Below are positions 1 to 9,377 of a stretch of 35,107 nucleotides of DNA, in pieces. The DNA lies in contig JAQXFQ010000032.1 of assembly GCA_029005175.1 (NCBI GenBank), positions 1-35,107 of the forward strand, in the 5' to 3' direction. The stretch comes from Bacillota bacterium. Its GTDB lineage: Bacteria; Bacillota; Clostridia; Oscillospirales; Acutalibacteraceae. The translations under genes and the position numbers were made by a program. Each line of letters starts with the position of its first letter. The first letter of the stretch is position 1. Below the pieces are notes generated by a model that worked only from the letters and a program-made list of their open reading frames with translations, did no database searches and was not told the origin of the DNA.

Positions 1-623
1 ATCTTGCGAAGAAGATACGGCAGTGAGCCTATATGATCCTCATGTCCGTGAGTGAGAAAAATACCCCTGATTTTTTCTTTATTATTTTCCAGATAGGTAA
101 AATCCGGAATAACCAAATCTACACCGAGCATAGTATCATCGGGAAAAGCCATACCGCAGTCAACGACGATTGCATCATCACCGTACTCAAACATAGTGAT
201 GTTTTTGCCGATTTCATTCAAACCGCCTATAAATGAGATTTTCACAGGGAGCTTAGGTTCGTCAACCGGCTGGCGCGGGGAACGCTGATAATTTTTCTTA
301 TGATAATTATTCTGATAGCCATTCTGATAACTATTTCGATAGCTCCCGGAGCGTCTTACGTTTACCTCCTGAACTACGGGTTCTTTTTCGGACGCTGCGT
401 CCTGCCTGTACTGGTAATTCTTAAATCCGCTCTTGCTTCCGTAATTCTGACGATTCTTTCTGTATATACCGCTTGAGCGGACGTTCCGCTCACCTGACGC
501 ATTATCTGACGAATTCTGAGTTTTTCCGGGTAAAATCGCCGAATATTTATTCACTCCGTGCAAATCTTCATGACCTGTATTTTTACGATTCTTTTTAATA
601 TTGCTGTTGTTATTTTGCTGCAC
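1..623 (-). CDS. rnj: Ribonuclease J, N-terminal part (partial at window edge), with a ~125-aa Asn/Gln/Tyr/Arg-rich extension
   Basis: Manual reverse-complement translation: GTG start at 621-623 with a CGGAGG RBS at 631-636. After a low-complexity N-terminus comes ...LPVKISFIGGLNEIGKNITMFEYGDDAIVVDCGMAFPDDTMLGVDLVIPDFTYLENNKEKIRGIFLTHGHEDHIGSLPYFLR, the metallo-beta-lactamase/RNase J signature with HGHEDH. Not in the ORF track. Confidence 0.93.
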   Translation of the reverse strand, partial: MQQNNNSNIKKNRKNTGHEDLHGVNKYSAILPGKTQNSSDNASGERNVRSSGIYRKNRQNYGSKSGFKNYQYRQDAASEKEPVVQEVNVRRSGSYRNSYQNGYQNNYHKKNYQRSPRQPVDEPKLPVKISFIGGLNEIGKNITMFEYGDDAIVVDCGMAFPDDTMLGVDLVIPDFTYLENNKEKIRGIFLTHGHEDHIGSLPYLLRK

Positions 624-829
624 AAAAAGTCCTCCGTTTAAATTTTTTTACACACTGCAATGTAACAGCCATCAGCCCGAATCACCCAATATTAATGATA
701 CGAGCGAAACAGGCTTTGCCGCATTGCTTGATTTGATTTTTTATCCGAACACATTCTGCCGTTATCAATCGATTCAGATGTAAGTATGACTAAAATCCGT
801 CAAAACAACTGAGTCCACATATCGATGAC

Positions 830-859
830 ATTATAGCAAACTAAAACTGCTGCGGTCGA
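830..859 (-). promoter_or_regulatory. Candidate sigma-A promoter for rnj
   Basis: TATAAT at 830-835 (minus) with TCGACC 18 nt upstream; the -35 is a weak match. Confidence 0.35.
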
Positions 860-1057
860 CAGCCGATTACGGCTCATATTAAGCAAAGGTTGACAAAGCA
901 ACCAAAATAGATTTTATCTCAGTAATTTGCCGCAGCATATAAATCCGAACACATTATCTATTCTATATTACCTTTTTATGTTTGTTTTGTCAACTCCTCA
1001 TTTCTAAAATTATTTTAAACCTATATAAAAAAAATATGTCTGTTTGCACATTAAAAT

Positions 1058-1747
1058 TTAAGAAATTGAGCTTATGCAAAATGAAATCGTCACTCCTGCG
1101 GCCAGTCCGACAGCGGAAATATCCCGCTTTTCACTAAATGCGCTCGCAAATTCGCAAATAAATCCCGCCATGCCCATAAGCAGCAGAACAAGCGCAGCGA
1201 ATTCATTTTCCGCCGGAGATGCGCTGCGGTAAATCATAACAGCTATCGTTCTAATAATCAGTATTAACGAGGCTTCCGCGACTGTTACTGCAGATTTATT
1301 TCCGCCCGATTGGCTGCTTATATATCCGAGCGACAGTGCGATAAACGCAAACTCTGCCGCGTCGCCAAATATATAAAATTTTGCGCCAAACAGAATTGCA
1401 TAGTCCCTAAGCATACCTTTGCCCAATGCGAAGCAGGTCAGCGCGCAAAAGCCTGGCAGGCGGCTTTCTTTTACGTCAGAACTATTATCATAGGCAAGCG
1501 CGCGAAAAAAAAACATCCCCGCCGCAAACAATATGACCTGCACCGCTATGCCGATTTTCACCCCGAACAGAGCGGCAAATCCCCACCCGCATTCCGCAAA
1601 TATCCCCTTCACACAGCTAAATATGATTATCCCTGCGAAAACTGAAAAAATAACCGATGAGCCGCGCATTCTCTTTGTAAATACTGAAATAATAACCATC
1701 ATACTAATTGAGAGCAACGACGAAATGAGGGTGTATATAAAATTCAA
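1058..1747 (-). CDS. Integral membrane protein of unknown function (229 aa)
   Basis: Hydrophobic multi-TM translation, TTG start at 1747 preceded by GGAAGTGG; no family recognised with certainty. Confidence 0.6.
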   Translation of the reverse strand: MNFIYTLISSLLSISMMVIISVFTKRMRGSSVIFSVFAGIIIFSCVKGIFAECGWGFAALFGVKIGIAVQVILFAAGMFFFRALAYDNSSDVKESRLPGFCALTCFALGKGMLRDYAILFGAKFYIFGDAAEFAFIALSLGYISSQSGGNKSAVTVAEASLILIIRTIAVMIYRSASPAENEFAALVLLLMGMAGFICEFASAFSEKRDISAVGLAAGVTISFCISSIS

Positions 1748-1890
1748 ATTACCACTTCCAATAATAATTCAATATTTTTAATAATATTAAATTCAAATAT
1801 ATTTTTTAAAATAATTGAGTATTACGGATTTATCTGATATAATAGTTAAAGTCTTCATTTATAACAGATTATTTTAAAGAGGTTTTTAAT

Positions 1891-2346
1891 ATGACACATT
1901 CAGAAAAAGCCAGAGAATTATTCATGCAGGGCTATAACTGCTCTCAAGCAGTATTTGGTGCGTTCTGCGACGTAACAGGCATCGAATTTGACACTGCTGT
2001 TCGCATAGCTTCCTCGTTCGGCGGCGGCATGGGCAGAATGCGTGAGGTCTGCGGCGCTGTTTCAGGCATGTTTATGGCAGCCGGCATGCTGTACACCGCC
2101 GACACGCCAAAAGACAGCATGGCAAAATCAGAGCATTACGCACGAATCCAACAGCTCGCCGAGGCATACCGCAGCAGCAACGGCTCAATAATATGCCGTG
2201 AGCTGCTCGGTCTCGGCAGTGGTAAATCCTCACCAAATGCCTCTCCGCGAACCGCTGAATATTACAAAAAACGTCCCTGCGCCGAGCTGGTTGCAGAGGC
2301 CGCGCAGATTCTCGACGATTACATAGCCCAGCACCCCATTGCATAA
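1891..2346 (+). CDS. C_GCAxxG_C_C family (probable redox) protein
   Basis: Motif pattern: GYNCSQAVFGAFCD ... SFGGGMGRMREVCGAVSGMFMAAGML ... KKRPCAELVAEAAQIL; RBS AAAGAGG before the ATG. Confidence 0.88.
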   Translation: MTHSEKARELFMQGYNCSQAVFGAFCDVTGIEFDTAVRIASSFGGGMGRMREVCGAVSGMFMAAGMLYTADTPKDSMAKSEHYARIQQLAEAYRSSNGSIICRELLGLGSGKSSPNASPRTAEYYKKRPCAELVAEAAQILDDYIAQHPIA

Positions 2347-2452
2347 ATTTTTATTAATCTCAGCTGCAAAATATTGACAAATTCATTTTTATGGTGTATT
2401 CTCTATCTGTACTAGTTATCATAATACAGTGGATTGTTTAAGGAGAATTACT

Positions 2453-3292
2453 ATGAATCAACAGCATTTCGAGAAAAAATCAACAGATAAAAAGCGCACA
2501 CCGTTCAAATTGACCCTGATAATTTTAATATTGTGCTTTATTTGGTGGTTCAACAATTTCACGATCAGCGTCCACACTGAAATTGTTCACGATGACAGAA
2601 TAAATTCTGAAATCACCATAGTACATATTTCTGATTTGCACAGTGCTTCTTTCGGCAGGAACAATGCTAATCTGATTGCTGAAATCAAGAGGCAAAAACC
2701 CGACATAATCACCGTTACAGGCGATATGTACACATCAAACGACTCTAACGGTGAAGAAACTGCGCAAAATCTGCTTACAAAGTTAACCGAAATCGCTCCT
2801 GTCTATTATGTCAACGGAGAGCATGATTTAAAAAAGTCTTTCTCGGAAGCTTTGAGCGAAAGCGGTGTGAATGTACTGAATTATAAAGATGAAGTTGTAA
2901 CCATAAACGACACCTCACTTCACCTCTACGGCATTACCAATGTCTACTACACTCCGACATTTGACCTCGCCAACAAATTTGAACCCGACAGTGAGCGATA
3001 CAGCATACTGCTGGCTCACATACAAAACTTTGATAAATTTGCCTCGTTTGGTATTGACCTGTCGCTCTGCGGCGATACTCACGGAGGAATGATTCGTCTG
3101 CCGTTTGTCGGTGCGGTCTACACTCCCGACGGCGGTTTATTCCCCGAATTATCGGGAAACCGTATTAAGGGCATGTACCAAAAAAACGGCAAGCGCATGT
3201 TCATAACAAGCGGGCTGGGCAATTATCCTTTACCCATAAGATTCTGCAACCGCCCGGAAATTGCGGTATTAAAACTTAAGCCCAATAAATAA
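2453..3292 (+). CDS. Membrane-anchored metallophosphoesterase
   Basis: N-terminal TM segment, then VHISDLHS, VTGDMY, NGEHD and CGDTHGG calcineurin-like metal motifs. Start ATG at 2453 after AAGGAG rather than the track start at 2429. Confidence 0.85.
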   Translation: MNQQHFEKKSTDKKRTPFKLTLIILILCFIWWFNNFTISVHTEIVHDDRINSEITIVHISDLHSASFGRNNANLIAEIKRQKPDIITVTGDMYTSNDSNGEETAQNLLTKLTEIAPVYYVNGEHDLKKSFSEALSESGVNVLNYKDEVVTINDTSLHLYGITNVYYTPTFDLANKFEPDSERYSILLAHIQNFDKFASFGIDLSLCGDTHGGMIRLPFVGAVYTPDGGLFPELSGNRIKGMYQKNGKRMFITSGLGNYPLPIRFCNRPEIAVLKLKPNK

Positions 3293-3321
3293 ATAAATTC
3301 AACTCCACAGGAGGCTTTACA

Positions 3322-4518
3322 ATGATAAATCAATCATACAAGCAAATGCTTCAAAAAAAGTCAGTCATACGTGAGCTCAGCGAATACGCCACCGCCAGAG
3401 GTAAGGAAATCGGATACGAAAATGTATTCGATTACAGCTTGGGCAATCCAAGCGTTCCCTGCCCACCGGATTTTAACAGCACTATGATAGACTTGCTGCA
3501 AAACAGCAATCCTGTAACTGTTCACGGCTACAGCCCGTCGCTCGGCATTGAATCGGTGCGAAAGTCTGTTGCGCATAGTCTGAACGACAGATTCGGAATG
3601 AATTACGAGAGCAAACATATATTTATGACTTCGGGCGCGGCCGGTGCTGTGGCTCATGCATTGCGCTGCGTCACTCAGCCGGGTGACGAGGTGATCACTT
3701 TCGCCCCGTATTTCCCTGAATACAACCCTTATGTTAATCAAACCGGCGCAGTTCTCAAGGTCGTTCCCGCAAATACTGAAAATTTTCAGATAAATTTTGA
3801 AGCCTTTGAAGCTATGCTCAATGAAAAGGTTGCGGCTGTTCTGATAAACACTCCCAACAATCCCTCCGGCATTGTGTATTCCACAGAGACAATAACACGC
3901 CTCGCCGATATTCTTCGCCGCAAGCAGGAAGAATATGGTCATGACATATTCCTTATAAGCGATGAGCCTTATCGTGAAATTGTGTTTGACGGTGTCGATT
4001 CCCCCTATGTTTCAAAATTCTACAGCAACACGCTTTCATGCTATTCCTATTCAAAAAGTCTCAGCCTTCCGGGTGAGAGAATCGGATATATCGCCGTAAA
4101 CCCAAGCGCAACCGACGCGGATATAATTGCCGTCATGTGCGGTCAGATAAGCCGCGGTATCGGTCACAACTGCCCGCCGTCAATTATTCAGCTTGCAGTT
4201 TCACAGGTATTGGAGCAGACAAGTGATTTATCTGTATACGAGACAAACATGAATCTGATTTACAATAAGCTGGTGGAGCTTGGTTTCACCGTAGTCAAGC
4301 CCGGCGGAACTTTTTATATCTTCCCAAAGGCATTGGAGGATGACGCAAAGGCATTTTGTATGAAGGCAAAGAATTATGACCTGATTCTTGTGCCGTCTGA
4401 TGACTTCGGCTGTCCCGGATACTTCCGCATGGCATACTGCATTGACACCGAAAAGGTGGAAAGAAGCCTTGCCGTGCTGGAAAAATTCGTCCGTGAGGAA
4501 TACGGAATTAACAAATAA
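3322..4518 (+). CDS. Pyridoxal phosphate-dependent aminotransferase (class I/II)
   Basis: INTPNNPSG, SDEPYREIVFDG and SYSKSLSLPGERIGY (PLP Lys) motifs; RBS CAGGAGG. Confidence 0.9.
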   Translation: MINQSYKQMLQKKSVIRELSEYATARGKEIGYENVFDYSLGNPSVPCPPDFNSTMIDLLQNSNPVTVHGYSPSLGIESVRKSVAHSLNDRFGMNYESKHIFMTSGAAGAVAHALRCVTQPGDEVITFAPYFPEYNPYVNQTGAVLKVVPANTENFQINFEAFEAMLNEKVAAVLINTPNNPSGIVYSTETITRLADILRRKQEEYGHDIFLISDEPYREIVFDGVDSPYVSKFYSNTLSCYSYSKSLSLPGERIGYIAVNPSATDADIIAVMCGQISRGIGHNCPPSIIQLAVSQVLEQTSDLSVYETNMNLIYNKLVELGFTVVKPGGTFYIFPKALEDDAKAFCMKAKNYDLILVPSDDFGCPGYFRMAYCIDTEKVERSLAVLEKFVREEYGINK

Positions 4519-4526
4519 ATAAACAA

Positions 4527-4574
4527 AACCCCGCCCCGATTTTGACAATCTGATGTCATAATCGGGGCGGGGTT
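4527..4574. terminator. Bidirectional intrinsic terminator between convergent genes
   Basis: Inverted repeat AACCCCGCCCCGAT / ATCGGGGCGGGGTT with an extra internal TGAC/GTCA pairing. Confidence 0.85.
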
Positions 4575-4580
4575 CATATT

Positions 4581-5864
4581 TTAATTTACTTTAAATATAA
4601 TCGGTTTTCCGCTGCATTTTACTTTGCCGCCGCTTACTGTAATTTCTTCGCCGCTTATCTCCTCGATATATTCGCCGTCGGGAGCATTTACGCTGACCTC
4701 ACCGGAATTGCACTTCATACTGAACACGCCGACGATTTTCACATCTTTTTTGCTCAGATATGCAGTAACTATGTTCGTTTCGTCATTCGCACTTGCTGAA
4801 AAATCAGCGTCTACGGGGAACATACGCTTTTTGATTTCACCAAGTTTAATCATATAAGGCGTTATATCCTTTTCTGCGCTTCTGTCGAACACAGCCTTAT
4901 CAAAGAGCGTGCAATACTCCTGATTCTGCCACTCCTGTCCGCCGTAAAGCATTGTTGTGCCTTTTTGGAAGTAAACAAATGCCAGCCAGTTGAGCATTTG
5001 CTCGGTATCGGGGAAAAGCTTGCTTGCTCGCTGAGTATCGTGATTCTCGAGAAATCTGACTTTAATGTAGTCTGAAGTGAATATATGCTCCTGATATGTA
5101 AGCATGTTCATATATGCGCTCAGGGTGCCCTCGCCCTTTACATAGCGGTCAAAATAATCCTGCACATCATAGGGATATTCCATATCAAAGGCACGATACA
5201 AATCTGAATCGGTTGCCACCGGGTACCCGCATTCACGAGCAAATTGAACATGACCTGTATACACTGACTCGGCCAGCCAAATTGCGCCGGGGTTCACTTT
5301 GGCAACCTCTTCCACTGCGCGCTCCCAGAATTCAGCAGGGACGCAGGAAGCCACATCACAGCGGAATCCGTCCACGATTTCCGCCCACATTTTCAGCGTA
5401 TCAATCTGGTAATCCCACAGTTCAGCATTACTATAATCGAGATCAATTACATCTGTCCAGTCACCGTAACGATTGCCAAAGCTGCCATCATCCTTCTTAA
5501 AGAAAAATTCAGGGTGTTCCGCTCTCAGCACAGAATCATGAGATGTGTGATTGTATACAACATCAATGATACACAGCATTCCGCGCGCATGAATCTCATC
5601 AACGAGATGCTTGAAATCGTCAAGTGTTCCATATTCGGGATTAATTCCCCTGTAGTCACGGATAGAATACGGGCAGCCCAGTTCTCCCTTTTTATTAATA
5701 ACGCCGATGGGATGAATCGGAAGCAGCCAGATAATATCAGTTCCCAAAGCCTTAATTCTGTCCAGATCGCTCTCCAGCGCGCTGAATGTGCCTTCCTCAG
5801 TGTGATTGCGAAGATAAACCGAATAAATAATTTTACCTCGCAATGAAATATCTGTCTTTTTCAT
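4581..5864 (-). CDS. GH13 family alpha-amylase-like glycosidase
   Basis: IDVVYNHTS, DGFRCDVAS, WLAES and FLENHDTQR GH13 conserved regions, with catalytic Asp/Glu/Asp present. Confidence 0.9.
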   Translation of the reverse strand: MKKTDISLRGKIIYSVYLRNHTEEGTFSALESDLDRIKALGTDIIWLLPIHPIGVINKKGELGCPYSIRDYRGINPEYGTLDDFKHLVDEIHARGMLCIIDVVYNHTSHDSVLRAEHPEFFFKKDDGSFGNRYGDWTDVIDLDYSNAELWDYQIDTLKMWAEIVDGFRCDVASCVPAEFWERAVEEVAKVNPGAIWLAESVYTGHVQFARECGYPVATDSDLYRAFDMEYPYDVQDYFDRYVKGEGTLSAYMNMLTYQEHIFTSDYIKVRFLENHDTQRASKLFPDTEQMLNWLAFVYFQKGTTMLYGGQEWQNQEYCTLFDKAVFDRSAEKDITPYMIKLGEIKKRMFPVDADFSASANDETNIVTAYLSKKDVKIVGVFSMKCNSGEVSVNAPDGEYIEEISGEEITVSGGKVKCSGKPIIFKVN

Positions 5865-6019
5865 AAAGATACCATCCTTTGTAAAATTTCTGTCATTTTT
5901 GATATTTTTTTAATTATATTTAAAAGATTTTCGACTATGTTTATGATTAAATTATAGCACTGATTATCAGGCAAAGTCTTATACTATTCTATTAATTTGT
6001 GATACTTTTCTCGGATTTA

Positions 6020-6877
6020 TCAATACCTGTTCTCGCTGTATTTTGCATTTGGATTGTATGGCAGTTTGTGAATATGCTCCTCGCGCTCTAAATAATAATT
6101 GTAAATCATGTTAGCGATTCTGCCGCGCATTTTTTTTATTTCAAGCTTGTGTTTTACATCGTCTGTCGCGCCTGATACAAAAATCGCCAAAAAATAATCT
6201 ACATATCTCAAATAAAAAATTCCCGCCTCGTGCCCTGCCGTCGGCATTTCCGCCGATTTGCGACCGACATAAATATCATCGCAGATATAGCGCATGAATC
6301 CGCTGCAATCGCGCTGCCTGAGGAACAAACGCCCCGCATACTCACACAGCCAGCGGCTGAGACCGTGATTGCGGTAGATATTTTCAAAAAACGTCAGCAT
6401 ATCCTGCGCACAAGTGACATTGCGGTAATCATCTCCCGGCAAATCGTTTTGACCCAGATGGCATACAATTGAGGTATGACTCATTCCGAATTTTCGGCAG
6501 CAGCTATTGATATAATCGTATCCGAGAAGCTCGATAAGCATGTTAGCAGGAGTGTCTTCGTCGGCGATTATCATCCAGCTAAGCAGCTCATCAATGGAAT
6601 AAGACATGGAACCGCGCTCAAAGGCTACCGAATCGGGAGAGATCCACAAGTCCGGAACAATCACGCAGTTTTCCAGATTAAAAGCGCCCTCCTCAACCCG
6701 CATCAATGCGGCGAGCAAAATAGGAATTTTTATCATATCTGCAGCCGGCATTACATAATCGGGTGCAAATTGAAAAGGAATCAGGTTAGTGTCAAAATCT
6801 TTGTATATAATAGAAATTACACCGTCAACACGGTGTATTTCATCGAGTATTTTTTGGGCAAGATCGTGATGTGTCAT
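6020..6877 (-). CDS. Class A beta-lactamase-fold serine-hydrolase-like protein, catalytic motifs degenerate
   Basis: Layout MPAADMIKIPILLAALM ... DEDTPANMLIELLG ... GRKSAEMPTAGHEAGIFY matches class A SxxK/SDN/KTG positions, but Ser is replaced by Asp. ATG at 6877 with AAGGTGA RBS (track start 6889 is GTG). Confidence 0.8.
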   Translation of the reverse strand: MTHHDLAQKILDEIHRVDGVISIIYKDFDTNLIPFQFAPDYVMPAADMIKIPILLAALMRVEEGAFNLENCVIVPDLWISPDSVAFERGSMSYSIDELLSWMIIADEDTPANMLIELLGYDYINSCCRKFGMSHTSIVCHLGQNDLPGDDYRNVTCAQDMLTFFENIYRNHGLSRWLCEYAGRLFLRQRDCSGFMRYICDDIYVGRKSAEMPTAGHEAGIFYLRYVDYFLAIFVSGATDDVKHKLEIKKMRGRIANMIYNYYLEREEHIHKLPYNPNAKYSENRY

Positions 6878-7784
6878 TTCTAAATTCACCTTTTAAATAT
6901 ACTTCACATTTATTCGCCTGTGCGCGGATTTCGGCAGTCATACCCAGCGGAATCGATATAGAAGGAGTGCCGTGACCGCATTGCAGACCGCGCAATACGG
7001 GAATATTCAGCGGCTTTAATATTTCATCAAACAATTCCTGCAGCTGGTCGCAGGGCATACAATTCTGCCATGTGCCGAGTATAATGCCGCTGAATCGTTT
7101 GAGAATTCCGCTGTCACGCAGGTGTATCAGGCATCTGTCAACCGCATACGCTTCTTCACCCACATCCTCAAGAAAAAGTATGCGTCCGTGGGCTTCAATT
7201 TCATACGGAGTTCCCACCGTCGAGCAAATTACTGTGAGATTTCCGCCTGTCAGTATCCCCTCTGCCCTACCGCCGCATATACACTCAATATCGCCCGAGC
7301 AATTTATAAGTTTTTGCGGATAATTCCCTCGCAGTATATCAGCGAAGCATTGGCGGCTGAAGTCATCTCCGCACATCAAGGTATTTGACGGCATCGGGGT
7401 GTGAAAGGTCACAAGATTGCAGAATTTATTCAGCATGATGTGAAGCACGGTAACATCACTGAAGCCGCAGAATACCTTAGGATTCGCTCTAATTATATCA
7501 TAATTCAGATAATTTGCAAGCCTTGCGCCGCCGTATCCTCCGCGAATTGCGATAATTCCGCGAATTTTCGGGTCAGCAAACGCTTGATTGATGTCTGAGG
7601 CGCGTCTGCAATCATCACCTGCCAGATAGCCGCGCTCGCAGAAGCACGATGGAAACAGTTCGGGAACATAGCCGAGACTTTCAATAAATTTGGCGGCGGG
7701 GGCTATCAATTCTGCCTTGACAGGCGAACACGGTGCTACTATTGCAACCTTATCTCCTGCTGTCAACGGACGAGGAATTATCAT
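6840..7784 (-). CDS. LD-carboxypeptidase / MccF-like S66 peptidase
   Basis: AIRGGYGGARL, FCGFSDVT (nucleophile Ser), GILTGGNLTVI and GLQCGHG (catalytic His) motifs of S66. Confidence 0.9.
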   Translation of the reverse strand: MIIPRPLTAGDKVAIVAPCSPVKAELIAPAAKFIESLGYVPELFPSCFCERGYLAGDDCRRASDINQAFADPKIRGIIAIRGGYGGARLANYLNYDIIRANPKVFCGFSDVTVLHIMLNKFCNLVTFHTPMPSNTLMCGDDFSRQCFADILRGNYPQKLINCSGDIECICGGRAEGILTGGNLTVICSTVGTPYEIEAHGRILFLEDVGEEAYAVDRCLIHLRDSGILKRFSGIILGTWQNCMPCDQLQELFDEILKPLNIPVLRGLQCGHGTPSISIPLGMTAEIRAQANKCEVYLKGEFRNDTSRSCPKNTR

Positions 7785-7848
7785 ATCGTATCAATCCTTA
7801 CAAAAAATTTTTATATGATAATTTACGCGCATTTTTTACCGCATATGA

Positions 7849-7885
7849 AAAAACCTCTATGAAAATTAATTTCACAGAGGTTTTT
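7849..7885. terminator. Intrinsic terminator downstream of metK
   Basis: AAAAAACCTCTATGAAA ... TTTCACAGAGGTTTTT inverted repeat with A/T tracts on both sides. Confidence 0.75.
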
Positions 7886-7903
7886 CATATATTGTATCAA
7901 AAA

Positions 7904-9091
7904 CTACTTCACAGCGTCGAGCAATGCCTGAACCTTATCTGTCTTCTCCCACGGAAGGTCTATATCGGTTCTTCCCATGTGACCGTATGCCGCCACCTGA
8001 CGATAAATCGGGCGGCGCAGGTCGAGGTCGCGGATGATTGCTGCGGGGCGCAAATCAAACACCTTGCCTACTGCCTCGGAAATCACGCTGTCAGCGACCT
8101 TCCCTGTGCCGAATGTATCAACAAAAATCGAAACAGGATGTGCAACGCCGATTGCATAGGCTATCTGAATCTCGCATTTTTTTGCCAGACCTGCCGCGAC
8201 GATATTCTTTGCGATATATCTCGCCGCATATGCTGCCGAGCGGTCAACCTTTGTCGGATCCTTGCCCGAGAAAGCTCCGCCGCCATGACGTGAATATCCG
8301 CCATATGTATCAACGATAATCTTTCTGCCGGTCAGACCGGAGTCGCCCTGAGGTCCGCCCACCACAAAACGCCCTGTGGGATTGACGAATATTTTGAGAT
8401 TATCATCAACCAAATCTGCCGGCAGTGTGGGCATGATTACGTGCTTGATTACGTCCTCGCGGATCTGCTCAAGCGACGCGCTCTCGGAATGCTGAGTTGA
8501 CAGAACAACTGTGTGGATTCTAACGGGAGTGCCGTTTTCATCGTATTCGACAGTGACCTGCGTCTTGCCGTCGGGCTGGAGATAATCAAGAGTGCCGTCT
8601 TTGCGCACGTCTGCAAGCTTCTTTGCCATTTTGTGTGCAAGGGAAATCGGCATGGGCATAAGCTCCTCTGTTTCATCGCAAGCAAAGCCAAACATCATTC
8701 CCTGGTCGCCTGCACCTATCATGTCAATTTCACTGTCGCTCAGGCCGTTCTGCACCTCGTTGGACTTATTAACGCCCATTGCAATGTCAGGCGACTGCTC
8801 ATCAATTGACGTGACAACAGCGCATGTCTTGCCGTCAAAGCTCGCCTCCGCACAGTTATAGCCTATATCGCAGATAACCTCACGGGCAATCTTGGCAATG
8901 TCAACATAGCACTCGGTGGAAATTTCTCCCATGATTGAAACGTAACCTGTTGTAACAGTAGTCTCACACGCAACATGAGCATTCGGATCCTGCTCAAGAA
9001 TTGCGTCAAGCACCGCGTCTGAAATCTGGTCGCAAACCTTGTCGGGATGACCTTCAGTCACTGACTCGGAAGTAAAAAGATAATTTGCCAT
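7904..9091 (-). CDS. metK: S-adenosylmethionine synthetase
   Basis: [41 protein letters not shown] and [23 protein letters not shown]. True start ATG at 9091 with GAAAGGA RBS; the track start at 9151 runs into the riboswitch terminator. Confidence 0.98.
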   Translation of the reverse strand: MANYLFTSESVTEGHPDKVCDQISDAVLDAILEQDPNAHVACETTVTTGYVSIMGEISTECYVDIAKIAREVICDIGYNCAEASFDGKTCAVVTSIDEQSPDIAMGVNKSNEVQNGLSDSEIDMIGAGDQGMMFGFACDETEELMPMPISLAHKMAKKLADVRKDGTLDYLQPDGKTQVTVEYDENGTPVRIHTVVLSTQHSESASLEQIREDVIKHVIMPTLPADLVDDNLKIFVNPTGRFVVGGPQGDSGLTGRKIIVDTYGGYSRHGGGAFSGKDPTKVDRSAAYAARYIAKNIVAAGLAKKCEIQIAYAIGVAHPVSIFVDTFGTGKVADSVISEAVGKVFDLRPAAIIRDLDLRRPIYRQVAAYGHMGRTDIDLPWEKTDKVQALLDAVK

Positions 9092-9133
9092 TTTTACCGT
9101 TCCTTTCTTTTGATAAAAATATAATCTATCGCA

Positions 9134-9165
9134 ATAAAAAAATCCCGACATCTCAAGATGTCGGG
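9134..9165 (-). terminator. Expression-platform terminator of the metK SAM riboswitch
   Basis: CCCCGACATC TTG AGATGTCGGG followed by ATTTTTTTAT on the minus strand. Confidence 0.9.
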
Positions 9166-9168
9166 GAA

Positions 9169-9300
9169 AATATTTGCCTTAACCCCCTCATCTCTCGGCG
9201 CATTTGCCGCAGGAATTGGCACCTTACCCAACTAAAAAATTGGCAGGTTGCCGGACTTCACAGGGCCTGAACCCTCCGTCACTCTTGATAAGGAAATATT
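9169..9300 (-). ncRNA. SAM-I (S-box) riboswitch
   Basis: Minus strand CTTATCAAGAGTGACGGAGGGTTCAGGCCCTGTGAAGTCCGGCAACC ... GGTGCCAATTCCTGCGGC ... GAGAGATGAG matches the S-box consensus. P1 closes with AATATTTCCTTA / TAAGGCAAATATT. Confidence 0.97.
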
Positions 9301-9320
9301 CAATTTTTATTACAAATCAT

Positions 9321-9348
9321 ATTATACATGATTTTGCTCATAAGTCAA
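9321..9348 (-). promoter_or_regulatory. Sigma-A-type promoter of the metK riboswitch transcript
   Basis: TTGACT - 16 nt - TATAAT on the minus strand, just upstream of P1. Confidence 0.65.
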
Positions 9349-9377
9349 TACACATAACTCACAGAATGTGCATTGAC

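Noticed and set aside
33-236. 67-aa plus-strand ORF
   Set aside because: Antisense to the RNase J catalytic domain.
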